Assembly (NCBI RefSeq): GCF_000247815.1
Contig: NC_021673.1
Coordinates: 46,684,081 to 46,748,080, forward strand
Direction of reading: 5' to 3'
From: Ficedula albicollis
Lineage: Eukaryota; Chordata; Aves; Passeriformes; Muscicapidae
Length of the DNA: 64,000 bases
Shown: one piece after another, positions 43,231-62,852 of the stretch
How the letters are laid out: each line of letters begins with the position of its first letter
How positions within the stretch are numbered: the stretch's first letter is position 1
The notes under the pieces: generated by a model
Database searches by the model: none
Told to the model about the DNA's origin: nothing
The model's input: only the letters and a program-made list of their open reading frames with translations
Translations under genes and position numbers: made by a program

Positions 43231-44711
43231 ATAAAGTGTTCCACTATTTCAAGCTGCTGTTTATCTTTTGTTCATTTATCTTTTGGACCAGGTGACCGCC
43301 TTGGCTGTTCATCTTAAAGGGTCACCTCATGCTTGTGACTGGCACTAGAAAATGCCCTTTTATCAGACACTATTGTTCACCTTAAGCAACCAGTACCAAC
43401 CACTGTGATCACACAGAGGCTGTGTGTGGCATGTAAGGATGATAGATGTCACCCAGGTTTCTACTCAGCAGCCTCTTGTGTGCCCCTCCTTTGCCTAGCA
43501 CTGCATAGCTTAAGCTACACAGGTGGAGTGTTGTTCTGCAGTTCTTTGACATCAGGTGTGATAATGACCCTGGCAGTTTGTCAAACCCCCAGTAAAAGTT
43601 GAACCTTTTCCCTTAGAAAAGGTCCTCTAACATGCAGATCCCACAGTGTGTGAAGAGTTAAATTCTCTTCCACATGTGCTGTGGTTGATGTCTGTCAGAC
43701 AGTGCACCCACTAAGTACAGGTGCCTGTGAGAGCTGCTGCTACACCCCTGCTCTCAGACTGCCCCATTACCCAGAGTATGTAGATGCAAGCAAACAGCCC
43801 CACGTAAACAGATTTTACCTTGTGTGTCTCACCAGAATAGTTTCTTTACATTACTTCAAATACCACTATCTTTCATAGCTTAACAGCTGGAGTTACTAGA
43901 AACAGGGAAGAGTTAAGTGCTGGCTATTACTTGGTGTAGCATTTCACAGTAAAAGTCGAGTAGCCAAGTGTGGCTGAGAACAACAAAGCTGAATTCCTTG
44001 TGTGAGCCCTCTCCCCCTGCAGCAGAAGTGAAAGCAGGCTGGTGTGGCTCCTTTCAGCTCTCAGCATCTTGAGCAAGGAGCCTCTGCAGCCAAGGCCTGC
44101 TCTGATCTGCTGGCAAACTGCTGCCTGCAGTGGAAGTGCCCAGGAGTGCTGCTCCCACAGAGCTGGTGACAGCTGCACAGTGCACAAGTGCAGTCTGCAG
44201 CTGAGCCAGCAGTCTCAGAACCACTTTGTCCCCTTGCAGTCACACAGGTGCTGCATCACAGGAAGCCAGTTACACACAGGTCTTGTCTCACACAGCAGCT
44301 GAACACTGAGGACACCAGGAAAGGGCTTTGAACCAGCTGCGAGCTTGTGGGCAAAGGAATCTTTGCTGACCCTTAGTGCTGGGGTGCCTCTGGGGGGAAC
44401 TGAGGCAAGAGGCTCTTCATCCTTTGTGAAGCCCAGAGAGATGTGTGGCTGGCAGGCCCAGCACAAAGCGAAGTTGCCTCTTACCTGGCTAGACCTGCCC
44501 CTTGGTGAGGAAACTGCCAAAGCAGAGCAGGGGCAGACTGGTGCCTTGGAGGACTGCAGCAGGAAACCTCCAGGCTATGAAGGGTAACTATGCCAGAGTA
44601 GGATCAAAGAGGTCAATTATTCTTGCCTCCCTCCACTGAAGTGATTGTGCAAATCCAGGACTATTTCTTAACACACAAATATACTTTGTGATCTGAAATA
44701 ATTTGACACAG
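43231..44711. other. Intergenic region between convergent ULK4 and CTNNB1
   Basis: About 1.5 kb separates the two predicted 3' ends. The part from 44,000 to 44,600 is richer in G+C and CAG/CTG words than its flanks. It has overlapping open frames of 60-100 codons on both strands, none recognisable. I see no gene here. Confidence 0.6.
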
Positions 44712-44729
44712 AATGAATTAAAAGTTTAC

Positions 44730-44735
44730 TTTAAT
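44730..44735 (-). terminator. CTNNB1: Distal CTNNB1 polyadenylation signal ATTAAA
   Basis: The minus strand reads GGTTCAAAATTAAAGT here, matching the tail of the human 3'UTR apart from small changes. It is the likely signal for the long 3'UTR form. Confidence 0.6.
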
Positions 44736-45011
44736 TTTGAACCATTTTATAACTGCATTTTTCTCATGAAGCATCTGTATCACAGCAGGCTACAATAACT
44801 TTGGGATAAAAGGCAACTGGTAAACTGTCCAATACAAGATTCCAAATAAACAGTTCTTACTGGCCCCTACCCAGACATATCCCAGATAAAGTTTTTGATC
44901 AAAAACATGAAATAGATCCACCTGCTTATTTTAAGCATATTAAAAAGGAAACTAATTGGACCATTTCTATTTGTCTAGTTTTTTATACAAAAAGGCTACA
45001 CAATGTTACAC

Positions 45012-45017
45012 TTTATT
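45012..45017 (-). terminator. CTNNB1: Proximal CTNNB1 polyadenylation signal AATAAA
   Basis: The minus strand reads CTGAATAAAGTGTAACA, the same context as in the human 3'UTR. Use of this canonical signal would give a 3'UTR about 280 nt shorter than the distal ATTAAA. Confidence 0.6.
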
Positions 45018-45485
45018 CAGAATACAGTTAGAGCGATTATGAATTAGTGTTCTACACCTTTACTCAATCCTTAAAAATTAGAAACTGCTGTAGCATATTC
45101 ACTATAACTTAATACTACAAGAGACTTTAAAAAAAAACTAACAATTACTGCAAAAAGAAAGGCTACTTCCAAAGCAAGCAAGGTCAGTACCATTACAGAG
45201 ATTTAAAAAAAATAATAAATTTTTAACAAGCAAGGCTAGGGTTTGATAAATTCCATCTTGCAATTCATTCTTGTGCATTCTTCGTTTCTTGAATCACTCC
45301 CAAAATCCATTTGTATTATTACTCCTCGACCAAAAAGGACCAGAACAAAAAGTTTACTTCAATTGTTCCCATAGGAAACTCAGCTTGGTTAGTGTGTCAG
45401 GCACTTTCTGAGATACTAGCCCACCCCTCGAGCCCTCTCAGCAACTCTACAGGCCAATCAATGCAAGTTCACTCAGATGATACAG

Positions 45486-45777
45486 CTGCAAAGAGAAAAG
45501 AACACAGGTGTCAATGCTCCCGAGTTGTAAAGGGCTGTTGTAACACATAAAGACTGCAGGAAGCTGGTGCACAAGACATTACAGTTAATTACTTCCACAC
45601 TTCATGGCAGAAGTCAGTTTGGAGTGTGCTCATTGTGTGTTTCCAGAGCATTTATTCATTATTCTGGCACACTGGGACCCAATCGAGCTAATCCCTCCCT
45701 ACCAACCAAGTCCTCAGTCCAGTCAGCTGTTTTTCTCTTTTTGTTTTGTTTTTAAATTCAAGGTTGGAGCTTCTTAC
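45486..45777 (-). other. CTNNB1: CTNNB1 3'UTR intron
   Basis: This 292-bp intron starts 12 nt after the stop codon, with the donor TTTAG|GTAAGA and acceptor TTTGCAG. The human gene also splits its 3'UTR at this point and makes alternative 3'UTR forms. The junction is too close to the stop to trigger nonsense-mediated decay. Confidence 0.85.
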
Positions 45778-52958
<7,181 letters not shown>

Positions 52959-52971
<13 letters not shown>

Positions 52972-53019
52972 GTTCTTTGTTATGCTTCCAGAACTCTTTC
53001 TTGCACCCTTTCAGAGGTC
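52959..53019 (-). CDS. CTNNB1: CTNNB1 exon 2 (5'UTR and start codon)
   Basis: The acceptor CTCTTTTTTAG begins the exon. Forty-eight nt of 5'UTR precede ATG at 52,969-52,971, followed by GCA ACT CAA G and the donor GTACAT. Residues MATQ are encoded here and codon 5 is split, exactly as in human. Confidence 0.95.
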
Positions 53020-55586
53020 CTAAAAAAGAGCAAGGTTTGAACTTATTAAACACAAATCAGAGCTAGTAAGACAGGATTTCACATTAGTACACTGGAATTG
53101 CAAACTAAGACTTGGCACATCTTGCCATTTCATTACTACAGTGAGTATACTCAAACGCTAATTAGCAAACCCCGATGGACAGACATGCAAAAGAACACAA
53201 TGTATCACCCAGACTACTTCTGTCAGGTTATGTGTAAGATATTCTCTTAGAGCTGCAAGAGAACAGGAATTGAAGACTGACCATGATAAAGCTATTTCTT
53301 ACTCCTCTGTCTTTGCATAAGATGTAGCCCAGACATTAAATTACACTTTGGATATGCCTCAAGGACAACGGTTAAATGTGACACTTCCTCATTTCTCTCA
53401 AAGACAAACTACTTAGAAGATACTACAAAAACTGTCTGATACAGGGCTACAACATGAATTTTCATGGAGAAAGCTGAAATGACCATGTAAGGCAAGCTGC
53501 ACAAAGACTACCTAGAGTTACAACTGCACCTCATCCTTTATCCCCTTCCTGTGCCATAAGAATAAAGGTTTCTTCCTACAAAAAACTCTTCCTTGAAGTT
53601 AAAACTAAAAATTTAACCAGCCTTATAAAAAAAAAGCTGTCCTTCAGTTTCACACATATTGAGTCACCAAACTCACTTTTATTTTTTTGCACAGAAAGCC
53701 AAGATAATTGGGGGCAAGAAGGCTGAAATATTATCAAATACCTTATCTAAATTTTCAGCATGCATTTCCATTTGATATCAGCAATCAGTTTGGAAGTATT
53801 TGTACCATAAATCTGTACCTGTCGCTTCACTAACCCAGTAAGAGAAATTCAAGGCTACAGCTCCACAATGGGTCACTTTTATTTCATTTGCTCCCCTTCC
53901 CCCCACAGTCCCACACTGTTTCTAGCACAGACACAGAGCTGGTGACAGCCTATTCTGGGAGCCAGCCGAGCAGAAACATTTGTGGTAGCTTGTGCAGGGA
54001 GCAAATCCATCTCTTGCAGCAATCATCTTTCACTGTGCTGTTAGGTGTTAGAGCTGTGCCGATCAAACATTCCTGCACAATGAAGTAAAGGCAGTACACT
54101 AATCCCTGAAAAGACAGGCTGCAGTGCTGCGTCAGGAGAACAAAGTCCACCTGATGTTGTATAAAGACAGATTTCCCAGTTTAAGAGTTTCATTCAGGAG
54201 CACCTTTTTGAAAATCATAATTAAACAGAGGGCAGGCCTGCAGTTTTAAAAGTCTCACTGGATAGGTGAGACAAACTTGTATTTCACTGACTCTGAGCCA
54301 GCTGCAAGATACTCCAGCAGCTGCTGAGCAATCTTGTTGTTTGGCCGTACAAATGCCAGTGCTGTTTGTCCTGACTCTGCACTCCCACAGCTTTTGACAG
54401 CAACCCTTCCCTGGCTCTTTTAAAATGGACAGTAGATTTGCATCTGCAGCAGATAAACAGCACTAAGCTGATATAAGACATTACACAACATACAATAGGC
54501 ATTCTGCTGTGCAGCTGGAAACTCTAAACTGGTCCTTCTCCACAGCCTGGAAGAAAGTGGCCAACTCGAAGTCTGCTCTTGACAGTGGGCATGGAGGATG
54601 TACTTAAAATAGAGACACTTTTTCCAGTCCCTTACCCATGTATTCTCCCAACATGCTGTTAGGAGTTAGAGAGTAGTAGTGGAAAGGGGAAAGAAAAACA
54701 TAAGTCACACACTCAGTTCACCGTTGATTAAAATATTCTAATGAGTACCTAAGTTGAGAAAGTGCCTATAACAAAAGCTTGATAGCTCTTTGCAGGTCTT
54801 CTGCATTTCTCTGTGAGTTCCATTAACACCTTCCAAACAGAAAGGAGGGAGTAGCAGTAACAGTAAAATTTGTATCTTTGCTCCCTATAGTCCTCACTCT
54901 GTCAGACATGACACTTCCAATATACAATTTGGCATGTTCTACCTGCTATATGAAATTTTCAATATGCTTAGCACAAAAACCACTTATTTTTATCATAAAC
55001 TTTCCCATCCCCTCCCATAAGGACTATGCTAAAAAACGGATCACCAAAGTTTTGAAGTTGACTGGTTCATCTACCACTATGTTAAGAGCAGTGACTATGC
55101 TTTGAGACATTTACTACCACCTGAGATTTCCAAATGCAATAAGGGGCTTGCAAAGAACATTTATAATTTTCTCCACTGTTGAATTCTGCATCAATAAAGA
55201 CAACTGGTTAACAGCACCTGTACTCTGAAAATGCTGTTTCAATTTCAGCAGCCTGAAGAGAACAGAAAAACAGCTCTACCATTAGGTAAAATCCAAGAGA
55301 CCAGAGTAGCCACTGAACAGCAGCACTGTTCCAAAACAACACAGATGAACATCTACAAAATAACAATGAAGAATACTAAGGGTACAGAAACACATTACCA
55401 GTCAGACATTCAGTCTTTGGAATGCTGACCCTCGATCAGCCTGCTAGCTGCATCTGCAAGTTCCAACACCCTGATCTACATTTCATATATCTGCAGCCCC
55501 CCAGCAATTCCTGGTAGCTTTTTTTTTATTATTTAGATGGGGAATTTGGCTTAATCCTGAAAGTTCAAACTGCCAAACAAAAGTAG

Positions 55587-55900
55587 CCAGGTTTTAGGTT
55601 TTCTGCACTTGAACAGTCTCTCATCTTTTCCTTTATATTCTTTTCTAATGTTACATAGGGGTAAACTGAGTCCAGGTAAGCTGCTGACTTTGTCTTCCTG
55701 TTTGTCACTCTCGAAGGTTTCAGGTTTTCTGCACTTGAACAGTCTCTCATCTTTTCCTTTATATTCTTCCAGGTTTTAGGTTTTCTGCACTTGAACAGTC
55801 TCTCATCTTTTCCTTTATATTCTTTTCTAATGTTACATAGGGGTAAACTGAGTCCAGGTAAGCTGCTGACTTTGTCTTCCTGTTTGTCACTCTCAAGGTT
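55587..55900. repeat. Triplicated block (two 132-bp copies and a partial copy)
   Basis: Copies at 55,587-55,718 and 55,769-55,900 start with CCAGGTTTTAGG and differ by about one base. A 48-bp partial copy (55,721-55,768) lies between them. A minus-strand open frame of 114 codons crosses the array, but its repetition follows the DNA repeat and is not evidence of a gene. Confidence 0.92.
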
Positions 55901-57138
55901 AACCAACACACAAAGGGAGCAACACTACCAAGCTAGGTACAAACATTTGTGATGCTCATTTTCTCGACAAACTGGATCAGTACAAGGTCAGCCAACCACA
56001 TCTCAACCATCAGGAAGAGACAGAAGGCCTCAGTATACTTAACAAATTAACTTCAGCATAGCTGTGAGCTTTGCAATTTTTGAAGGCTAGCAGGCACTTC
56101 TAGTGGGAATTCTGATAAATATTATGTTCCACAGTTCGTATGAACGTGCTGCTAAGAGTTATTTGACTCGACTCTTCTCAAAAAGCTCCTCCTGCCCGCC
56201 CCATGAGACTAGCCACTTGCTTAGCAAGCATCATCAGCTTTGGGTTTTAAATGAAGCTTGGGGTTTTTTAGACTATGTATTAAACAACTCATGTGAAGAG
56301 CAATTCAAGCCCTTGCACTAGGCTGCATTACATGGCATTTGCAAGCTTAGAAGGCACAAATTTCAAATTACTACAGAAGACAATTTAATTTTCTTATTTT
56401 CAAAAGGAATGAAAGAAGTATTAGGCATTATTTCTGAGCATATGTTTTTATTAGATATTAATTTCCAATTCTGGAGAATAATTAGGCATATGCCAAGTCA
56501 AGAAGTCTACAGTAATCCTGAAGTTTGAACAATTCTCTAAGATTGACTCAAATTACACCTGACTGATCTGATAAGAAGTTCCCTCCCCCCCCATTTTCAT
56601 AAAGCCAGTCAAAGTGTGCAAGTCTGCCACAAATCCTTTGTTTGAGAGTAGTATGTTACTAAAACTTGCATGAGAAATCCAGACTGATCCATCTAAACAT
56701 CATGAATTGCAACTGCAACTTTAAACTACCCACCAGTTCTGAATGATACACCTGCTTACACAGAACAAGCAGATTTTCTGACAGCCACAGCAGTTAAAAA
56801 TGTGTATCATTTACACACAAGATAAGTATCTGTACTGAAAAACACTTTTTCTCCAAGTGCTCTGAAGTCATTGCAACCATTCCCAAGCATCCTTTGGGTC
56901 TGATTTTATAATGGTCTTAGCTGCTTGCCAATTCTGTTACCCATGTATCTGCTTTATAAAAATCCATAGCCAAAATACACAGGCAACAGCAGTTCTACAG
57001 CTAGTAACACTGGAAAGCACTCATTTCTATGACCCAAGTCCTTATATCAGTTCTTAATGTAGCAGAAGCTTCCTAATTAACCTTAGTTTTCAAGTTGGGA
57101 ATTTGAAAAATACATCCAATTAAAAGATTAAAAAAAAA

Positions 57139-57482
57139 ATCAACACAACCTTTTTGAATCTCCTCCTGGAAGTTGTTAGCCTATTTTCTAGAAAACAAAA
57201 TGTGGAGGAGGAAGACGAATCATAGAAGTAAGACATTAGCGACAGTGGAAACATCAAGAAAAAAGCTTCCAAGGTATAGAGGCACTTTAGGGAAGAGCAG
57301 CTGAACTAATCAACACAAAACAACCTTTTTGAATCTCCTCCTGGAAGTTGTTAGCCTATTTTCTAGAAAACAAAATGTGGAGGAGGAAGACGAATCATAG
57401 AAGTAAGACATTAGCGACAGTGGAAACATCAAGAAAAAAGCTTCCAAGGTATAGAGGCACTTTTGGGAAGAGCAGCTGAACT
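57139..57482. repeat. Tandem duplication of a 175-bp unit
   Basis: The unit starting ATCAACACAA at 57,139 recurs at 57,309. From CCTTTTTGAATC onward the offset is 175 bp. Apart from a 5-nt insertion near the junction (CAACACAA against CAACACAAAACAA) and one A/T change, the copies are identical, so the event is very recent or an assembly error. Confidence 0.93.
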
Positions 57483-60400
57483 GTCTCTAAGCAATTTTTG
57501 TTCTAGCCTAAGCCTTCAACAGACAGACCTACTTATACTGATCTTAGTCTTATGAAGACATGATCCAAACTGCTGTAAACTTCTAATTATTCCTTTTCCA
57601 AATGTGGACTAAGTTCTCTCCTCCCATATCCACCTGCAGGTTCTAAAGAAAACCGAGAATTTTTATCTGACTTTACTGAGCTCTGGTAAAACTACCTTAG
57701 TAGGTAATTTTAAGGTGCTTTATGTACCAGATGCTTCTGTAAGATTGGCAATAAGTCCTGGAAGGACATCTGTGGTGTTGTGTGTTCGGAATGTTAGAAG
57801 CTTCTGGTAGGAATGACAGCTGGAGTTCACATTTTTTGTAAAAAATTAACAGAATATACTTTATTTGAAAATAGGTACAGAATGTGCTTGAATTTCACTC
57901 TGAAGATTTCATTTTTAAAAGATTTATTTTTCTTGTACAAAAACTGTTGTTTGTAATCCTCTGTGGTATTCCTGAAATACTTTTCCATATCCAGTAAACA
58001 AATATTGAAGAGCATTCCCATATTCTGTCTCAAATAGCAGCATTTGCATTTCCTCAGCCACCTTGTCCCCTCTAAAAAAAATAGCCACATACAATGAGTG
58101 CAGATTATTTTGTAGTTACATGCAAGTATTAGAAGACCTTGACTATTGGAAAATTACTCACCCACTAATACTGACTTCTGCTTACCAGTGCTTTAAAGAC
58201 TTGAATGGACAGAACCTACTATGAAACTCACTGCAAAGTGGCTCTTAAATAATGCTTATGGGTTGTAAATTATCACATTAAACAAAGCAATGCACCACTT
58301 GGGTGTTTTTAGAGACAGAAAAAGTAAGGTTTACCTTATTATCAGTACTAGAAACCAGAGTATAAAACTTCCTGTGTTTTATATTAATGTGAGGCTTCCT
58401 TCCGCTTTTAACAGGGTGATTTTTAATACTATGTAAAAATGTCTTCGGGTGGCTTATGATAAGACACTTTAACCTAGTGGAAGAAACAGTATGCAATACC
58501 AAAAGGAAACAAGTCAAACCATGCAGTCTTTTTCTTCTAAAAGGGGAAAAAAAACTATAGGCTTTTACAGCTTTAAAACTTTTCTACTTTTTCTGGGTTA
58601 CATGGTAAAAACATTCATCTATAGCCTTCACTACTACTTCAGAAGAAGTACCATGGCAAGAGATGAGGCAGTATTACTGTATTTAATTGTTGTGCCAAGA
58701 TGTAGCAAATAGTTCAGAAGTTCCACTGAAAACTAAGAGCTATCAGTAATCTTGACCTGAATGCCACAGCATGTGGCACACTGAAATTCATCTTAAAGAT
58801 CCTGGACTGCAACTGAACAAACTCATTTATAAACTACACCTTGTGGCAAAATTGCTCTGGTCATTTCTTTAAGCAATATTTGTTAGTTAGCATCATTCCC
58901 TCCAACCACTAAGCTATTCTTGCTTAGTGAAGTGCTTCTCTTCTCTCCATTGATAAACTCAGTATCCTGTGTAATCCACCCAGCTTATTTATTATTTAAT
59001 AAAATATTTATTATTTATTTAATTTATCCAAGCAGGAATACTTCAGACAACACATTCTACTGATACCTGCAGAAAGTTAGAAGATGCCTTGCAAACAGCA
59101 ATACATTCTAGCTTAGATATAGCGAATCAGATCATAATAGATTTGACTCTGAACCAAGAATATGAAATAGTGTTAAAATGGTCTTTAAATTCTCCTATTA
59201 TTATAAGACTGAAAGTCTAAGGTTTGTTTTTCCCAACAAACTTTAGGAAATTAAGAAATCTGAGTATCTAATTTACTAACCTCAAGGGTTAAAAGATTCC
59301 AGTTTCTAAGCCTTCAACATTCTTAAGACATGCTGGAAGAGGCAGCAAACTTGCTCAGATAATCCACAGATTTGAAATGGGAGAGGGGTACAGATCTGCC
59401 AACTCTCACTGCAAGTCACCTCTATTTCAGCTGCTCTTCTTCACTGATTCATTTCCAGTTCATTATTTCCTTTTTCCTTCAGGCATCCCAGACTGCTATT
59501 ACATCAACTGCACTGGCTTCTCAGCCTTTGTCTTCTGCCTTAAATTATCTAAAAAAAAAAAAAATCCTTTCTGTAACAAAGGCAGAAAAGCCTCCCTACA
59601 CTAGCTTTTGTAAGAGTTTTTTTTAAATAAAAGTTCACTTCATGCCACACACAAAATAACGTGTTGCCTCTCCGTTTTCAGTTATGTCAACAATCTAAGA
59701 GCAAGAGTACAGAACAGAGTTTCTACTCACATGCCCATTGGCTAAAGCAAAAAACACGTAAATACTTCTTTCTTGCTAGACTTCTCCAAGTTGATTACAA
59801 CTGCTTGATGGAACTGAAATGCAAGCAGTCTGGTAGCCTTGACTAGACTTAAGCACTAAGTCAGCTGTATTTAAAAAGAGAATATATTTCTCAATAAATG
59901 TCTAGTGAAGGAAAGACTTAGGTTACAAGTTCCAAAAAACTCGAGGCTTGTTTTGGAGTCAATACAGTCTTAAGCAAACGTGACAGGGGAGGGAAAGGGT
60001 CCACAAGAACTTTACAACAGCTGTAAAGTTCCAGTCTGCCAGACTTCACCTCTGGAGCACTACAGAGTGTTCTGATATGACAGGACACTCACCTGTTTTA
60101 CCTTTCTCTTCCTCCTAAAAGGCTGGTAAGGAATCATCCCTCCTACCCAACTTGCAATGTCCAACTCCTAAGTTTCAAGTGCACTTGAGACTGTAACAGA
60201 AGTGTAGCAAGAGCCACATTTCATTTTGCTCACCTAAAATACAGAAATCCACCCAGAACGCGGTAGATTTAATGAATCACTGAAGAGCAACTTTGCACAA
60301 CTGACAGTTCAGGTAACAAAAGGTATCAGGAGTGAAGGTCAGAGAGTTCAGTGACAGATGGGTCTCTTCCAGCGCAGTCTGTGCTGTGCTCCGAGCAACT

Positions 60401-60930
60401 GACACAGCATGAAGGCACTAACAGCTTGTGCAATTCATCAGGGTCTTCACAGATACTAAGGTTTAAGTACGCTTTTATAAACAACCCATTAGAATTCTCA
60501 ATAAAGCAAGAGCTAACAGTGGTCTGAGAGCCACTGTCAGTCAACAAGTACCTCAGATAACTAATGTACAAAATGATGAGAACCTGGAAGAGAATTCAGA
60601 ACAAGCACATCAAGAAAGTTACTAAAAAAGAAATAAAAGTTCATCCTGGCACCAATCTGCACTATCATTCTAGAAGATGAACTTTGAAACTGTAGAACCT
60701 GCTAGGAAGCTTCCCCAAACATGAAGCTGGCAATATCATACAAAGGTTCTCCTTTTGAAAGGAAGGAGATGCACACTACCTCACCTTTTAGGACAGACGT
60801 TTTAGAGAAACTATGCTAGAATTACACACTTACAGGACACGCAGATATGTCTAAATGGACTTGGCAGCAGTTACCTACCACCATAATTTCTTAGCAGTCC
60901 TCTATATAATTTTGCTTGATGCTGGAGGCA

Positions 60931-61029
60931 CATGGCTGGCATCCTTTGCAATGTAAAGAAAGCACCTCTTCATATACTAAACATGGCTGGCATCCTATGC
61001 AATGTAAAGAAAGCACCTCTTCATATACT
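60931..61029. repeat. Tandem duplication of a 51-bp unit
   Basis: CATGGCTGGCATCC starts at 60,931 and again at 60,982. The copies differ at one internal base (CTTTGC against CTATGC). Confidence 0.92.
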
Positions 61030-62405
61030 CCTACTTAAAATCATACTTACACTGCAGGAGCTGAAATTTCACAGCACTGGATCTTGTCACTTCAGAAATT
61101 AAGTGTTTGGATCACAGCACAGTTATTTTGCCCTTTACCTAGAGAACATTCAGGAGTTACAAGAGATCTGTCACCCCAATCCTTTGCATTCAAAATCATG
61201 GGCAACAGCTGCTAACAGGATCTGCAAACAAACACTATGTCCTAGGTATTTATTCGTCTTTTCTAGAAACTTCTGGTTGACTCCAAGATCTATAAGCAGC
61301 AGCTGTGTTCAAGTTGACAAATATCAGGTCACGTTTGAAAGTAATGATTGAAGAGAGCTTTTCATCAGCGAGTATACCACAGCACTAGCAAAATCTTTCA
61401 CTTTATTAGTTGGCAAAACAGACCTCAAGCATTTAAGTATCCTCCTGACTGTCCACAATGGGAGCTGATGATAATCTTAAGCGTTATGATGTGAAAACTA
61501 CTTCAAATATAACTCTGGTGTTATGCATCCAACTTGAGAACAAAAGTAATGAACTTCCTTATATAACGTACATATCAATCCCCTGACAGCAGTTTGTACC
61601 TCAGTATTAAAGGACTGGTATGAGAGTTTCAAGTTTATGAACCTGCATTAAGTCATAACAAGATTATCAACCCAATTACTCCCATGTCTTAATTATTTTG
61701 ACCAACTAAGCACCAGCATCACAAACAAGTAACCTCAAAACAGTTACTAAGTCTTTTCTGTTTAGCAATGTATTTGGGATCTTTGGGTCACTGGCACACA
61801 TTTTCTACTAGGGCTTTGTGAAGCATTCACTAAGTTTGAGAATTCTCATGGCTGAACAAAACATTGAGAACAGTTTTATCACAGCTTAGAGAACTCCCAC
61901 CTTTTATTTGCAGGAGACAGATTATCTACACCATGCATACTCCCATCTTCCTTGGTTAGGGATGAGCCAGTGCTTCTATCCAAGGTTTAGTCTGCCAGCA
62001 GGACTCATGTAATAAATATGCAGTGATTTACAGCTTTTGGCCCATGTGCCCATACTTATCACTGAGTAAGATGACTGTAGTAGAGAGGGCAGTAGGCAGG
62101 ATCAAAATTAATTCTTTAGCCTCACAAAAAAAAAGTTGCCATTGTGACCATTTAAAGGCAACCTATGATAATTCAGACAAATATTATATCTCATTTCATT
62201 CAACATTCAAAGTTCAGGAACAAAACCACTGCCAGCCTTCAAGTTTCCCTGCCCACACAGTTTTATGTATCAGAAAGACAGTGGTTCTGCAGCCATTTAA
62301 CACAATCATGTGCATCACTAACACAGACACTATTACTGAAATAACTTTGTGGCCTGTTTGTGCATAACTTGAAATACTCAGTCCCACACCAACACAGGAA
62401 CAACA

Positions 62406-62540
62406 TAGCGAAGTATCTCTCTTCCAAACAAGGAAGTACCTACCCATAATCCAGTTTCTTCTTAGACTGAAATTAGCGAAGTATCTCTCCTCCAAACAAG
62501 GAAGTATCTACCCATAATCCAGTTTCTTCTTAGACTGAAA
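62406..62540. repeat. Tandem duplication of a 68-bp unit
   Basis: TAGCGAAGTATCTCTC starts at 62,406 and again at 62,474. The copies differ at about three positions. Confidence 0.92.
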
Positions 62541-62838
62541 CCACACAGTCAGCCCTGAACTTGGATGTTAAACATTAATCTCCATGGTTTAAGAAACCAG
62601 AGAGATTAGTCATAATTACACTGACAAAATACTTATGAATCTGGAAGTGGCTGTCTTTGCTTGTCTGTCAGAATAACTCGATATTTACAATAAGGCACAT
62701 CAACACTCCAAAAAGGACTGTTTAAACAACAAACATGCTAATGAAGTCTGACATTAAAAGATGTCTCTTTAACTCACTCTTAATTAAACGGACAAGGCAG
62801 CTACATTTAGAGCACCTTTAGGATGTTAAGATTTCTGG

Positions 62839-62852
62839 CCACTGGAGGGCAC
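62839..62852 (+). promoter_or_regulatory. Possible CTCF-type motif in CTNNB1 intron 1
   Basis: CCACTGGAGGGCAC matches the 14-base CCASNAGRKGGCRS core with one mismatch. It is the best of three such matches in the window, all read on the plus strand. Confidence 0.35.

Larger units (their letters stand above)
44712..45485 (-). other. CTNNB1: CTNNB1 exon 16 (3'UTR exon)
   Basis: On the minus strand a CTCTTTGCAG acceptor is followed by CTGTATCATCTGAGTG. The rest closely follows the human CTNNB1 3'UTR as I remember it: GCTCGAGGGGTGGGCT, the AAACTTTTTGTTCTGGTCC block, the GATGGAATTTATCAAACCC block, and the terminal GGTTCAAAATTAAA region. Such strong conservation in untranslated sequence fits a heavily regulated messenger. 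The distal end is set just past the ATTAAA signal. Confidence 0.85.

Noticed and set aside
43927..44587. Overlapping open frames on both strands in the intergenic region
   Set aside because: The GC-richer, CAG/CTG-rich composition lowers stop frequency; none of the peptides is recognisable.
55565..55909. Minus-strand open frame of 114 codons with a repeated peptide
   Set aside because: The peptide repeat comes only from the local DNA triplication. There is no splice context and no known domain, and it lies within CTNNB1 intron 1.
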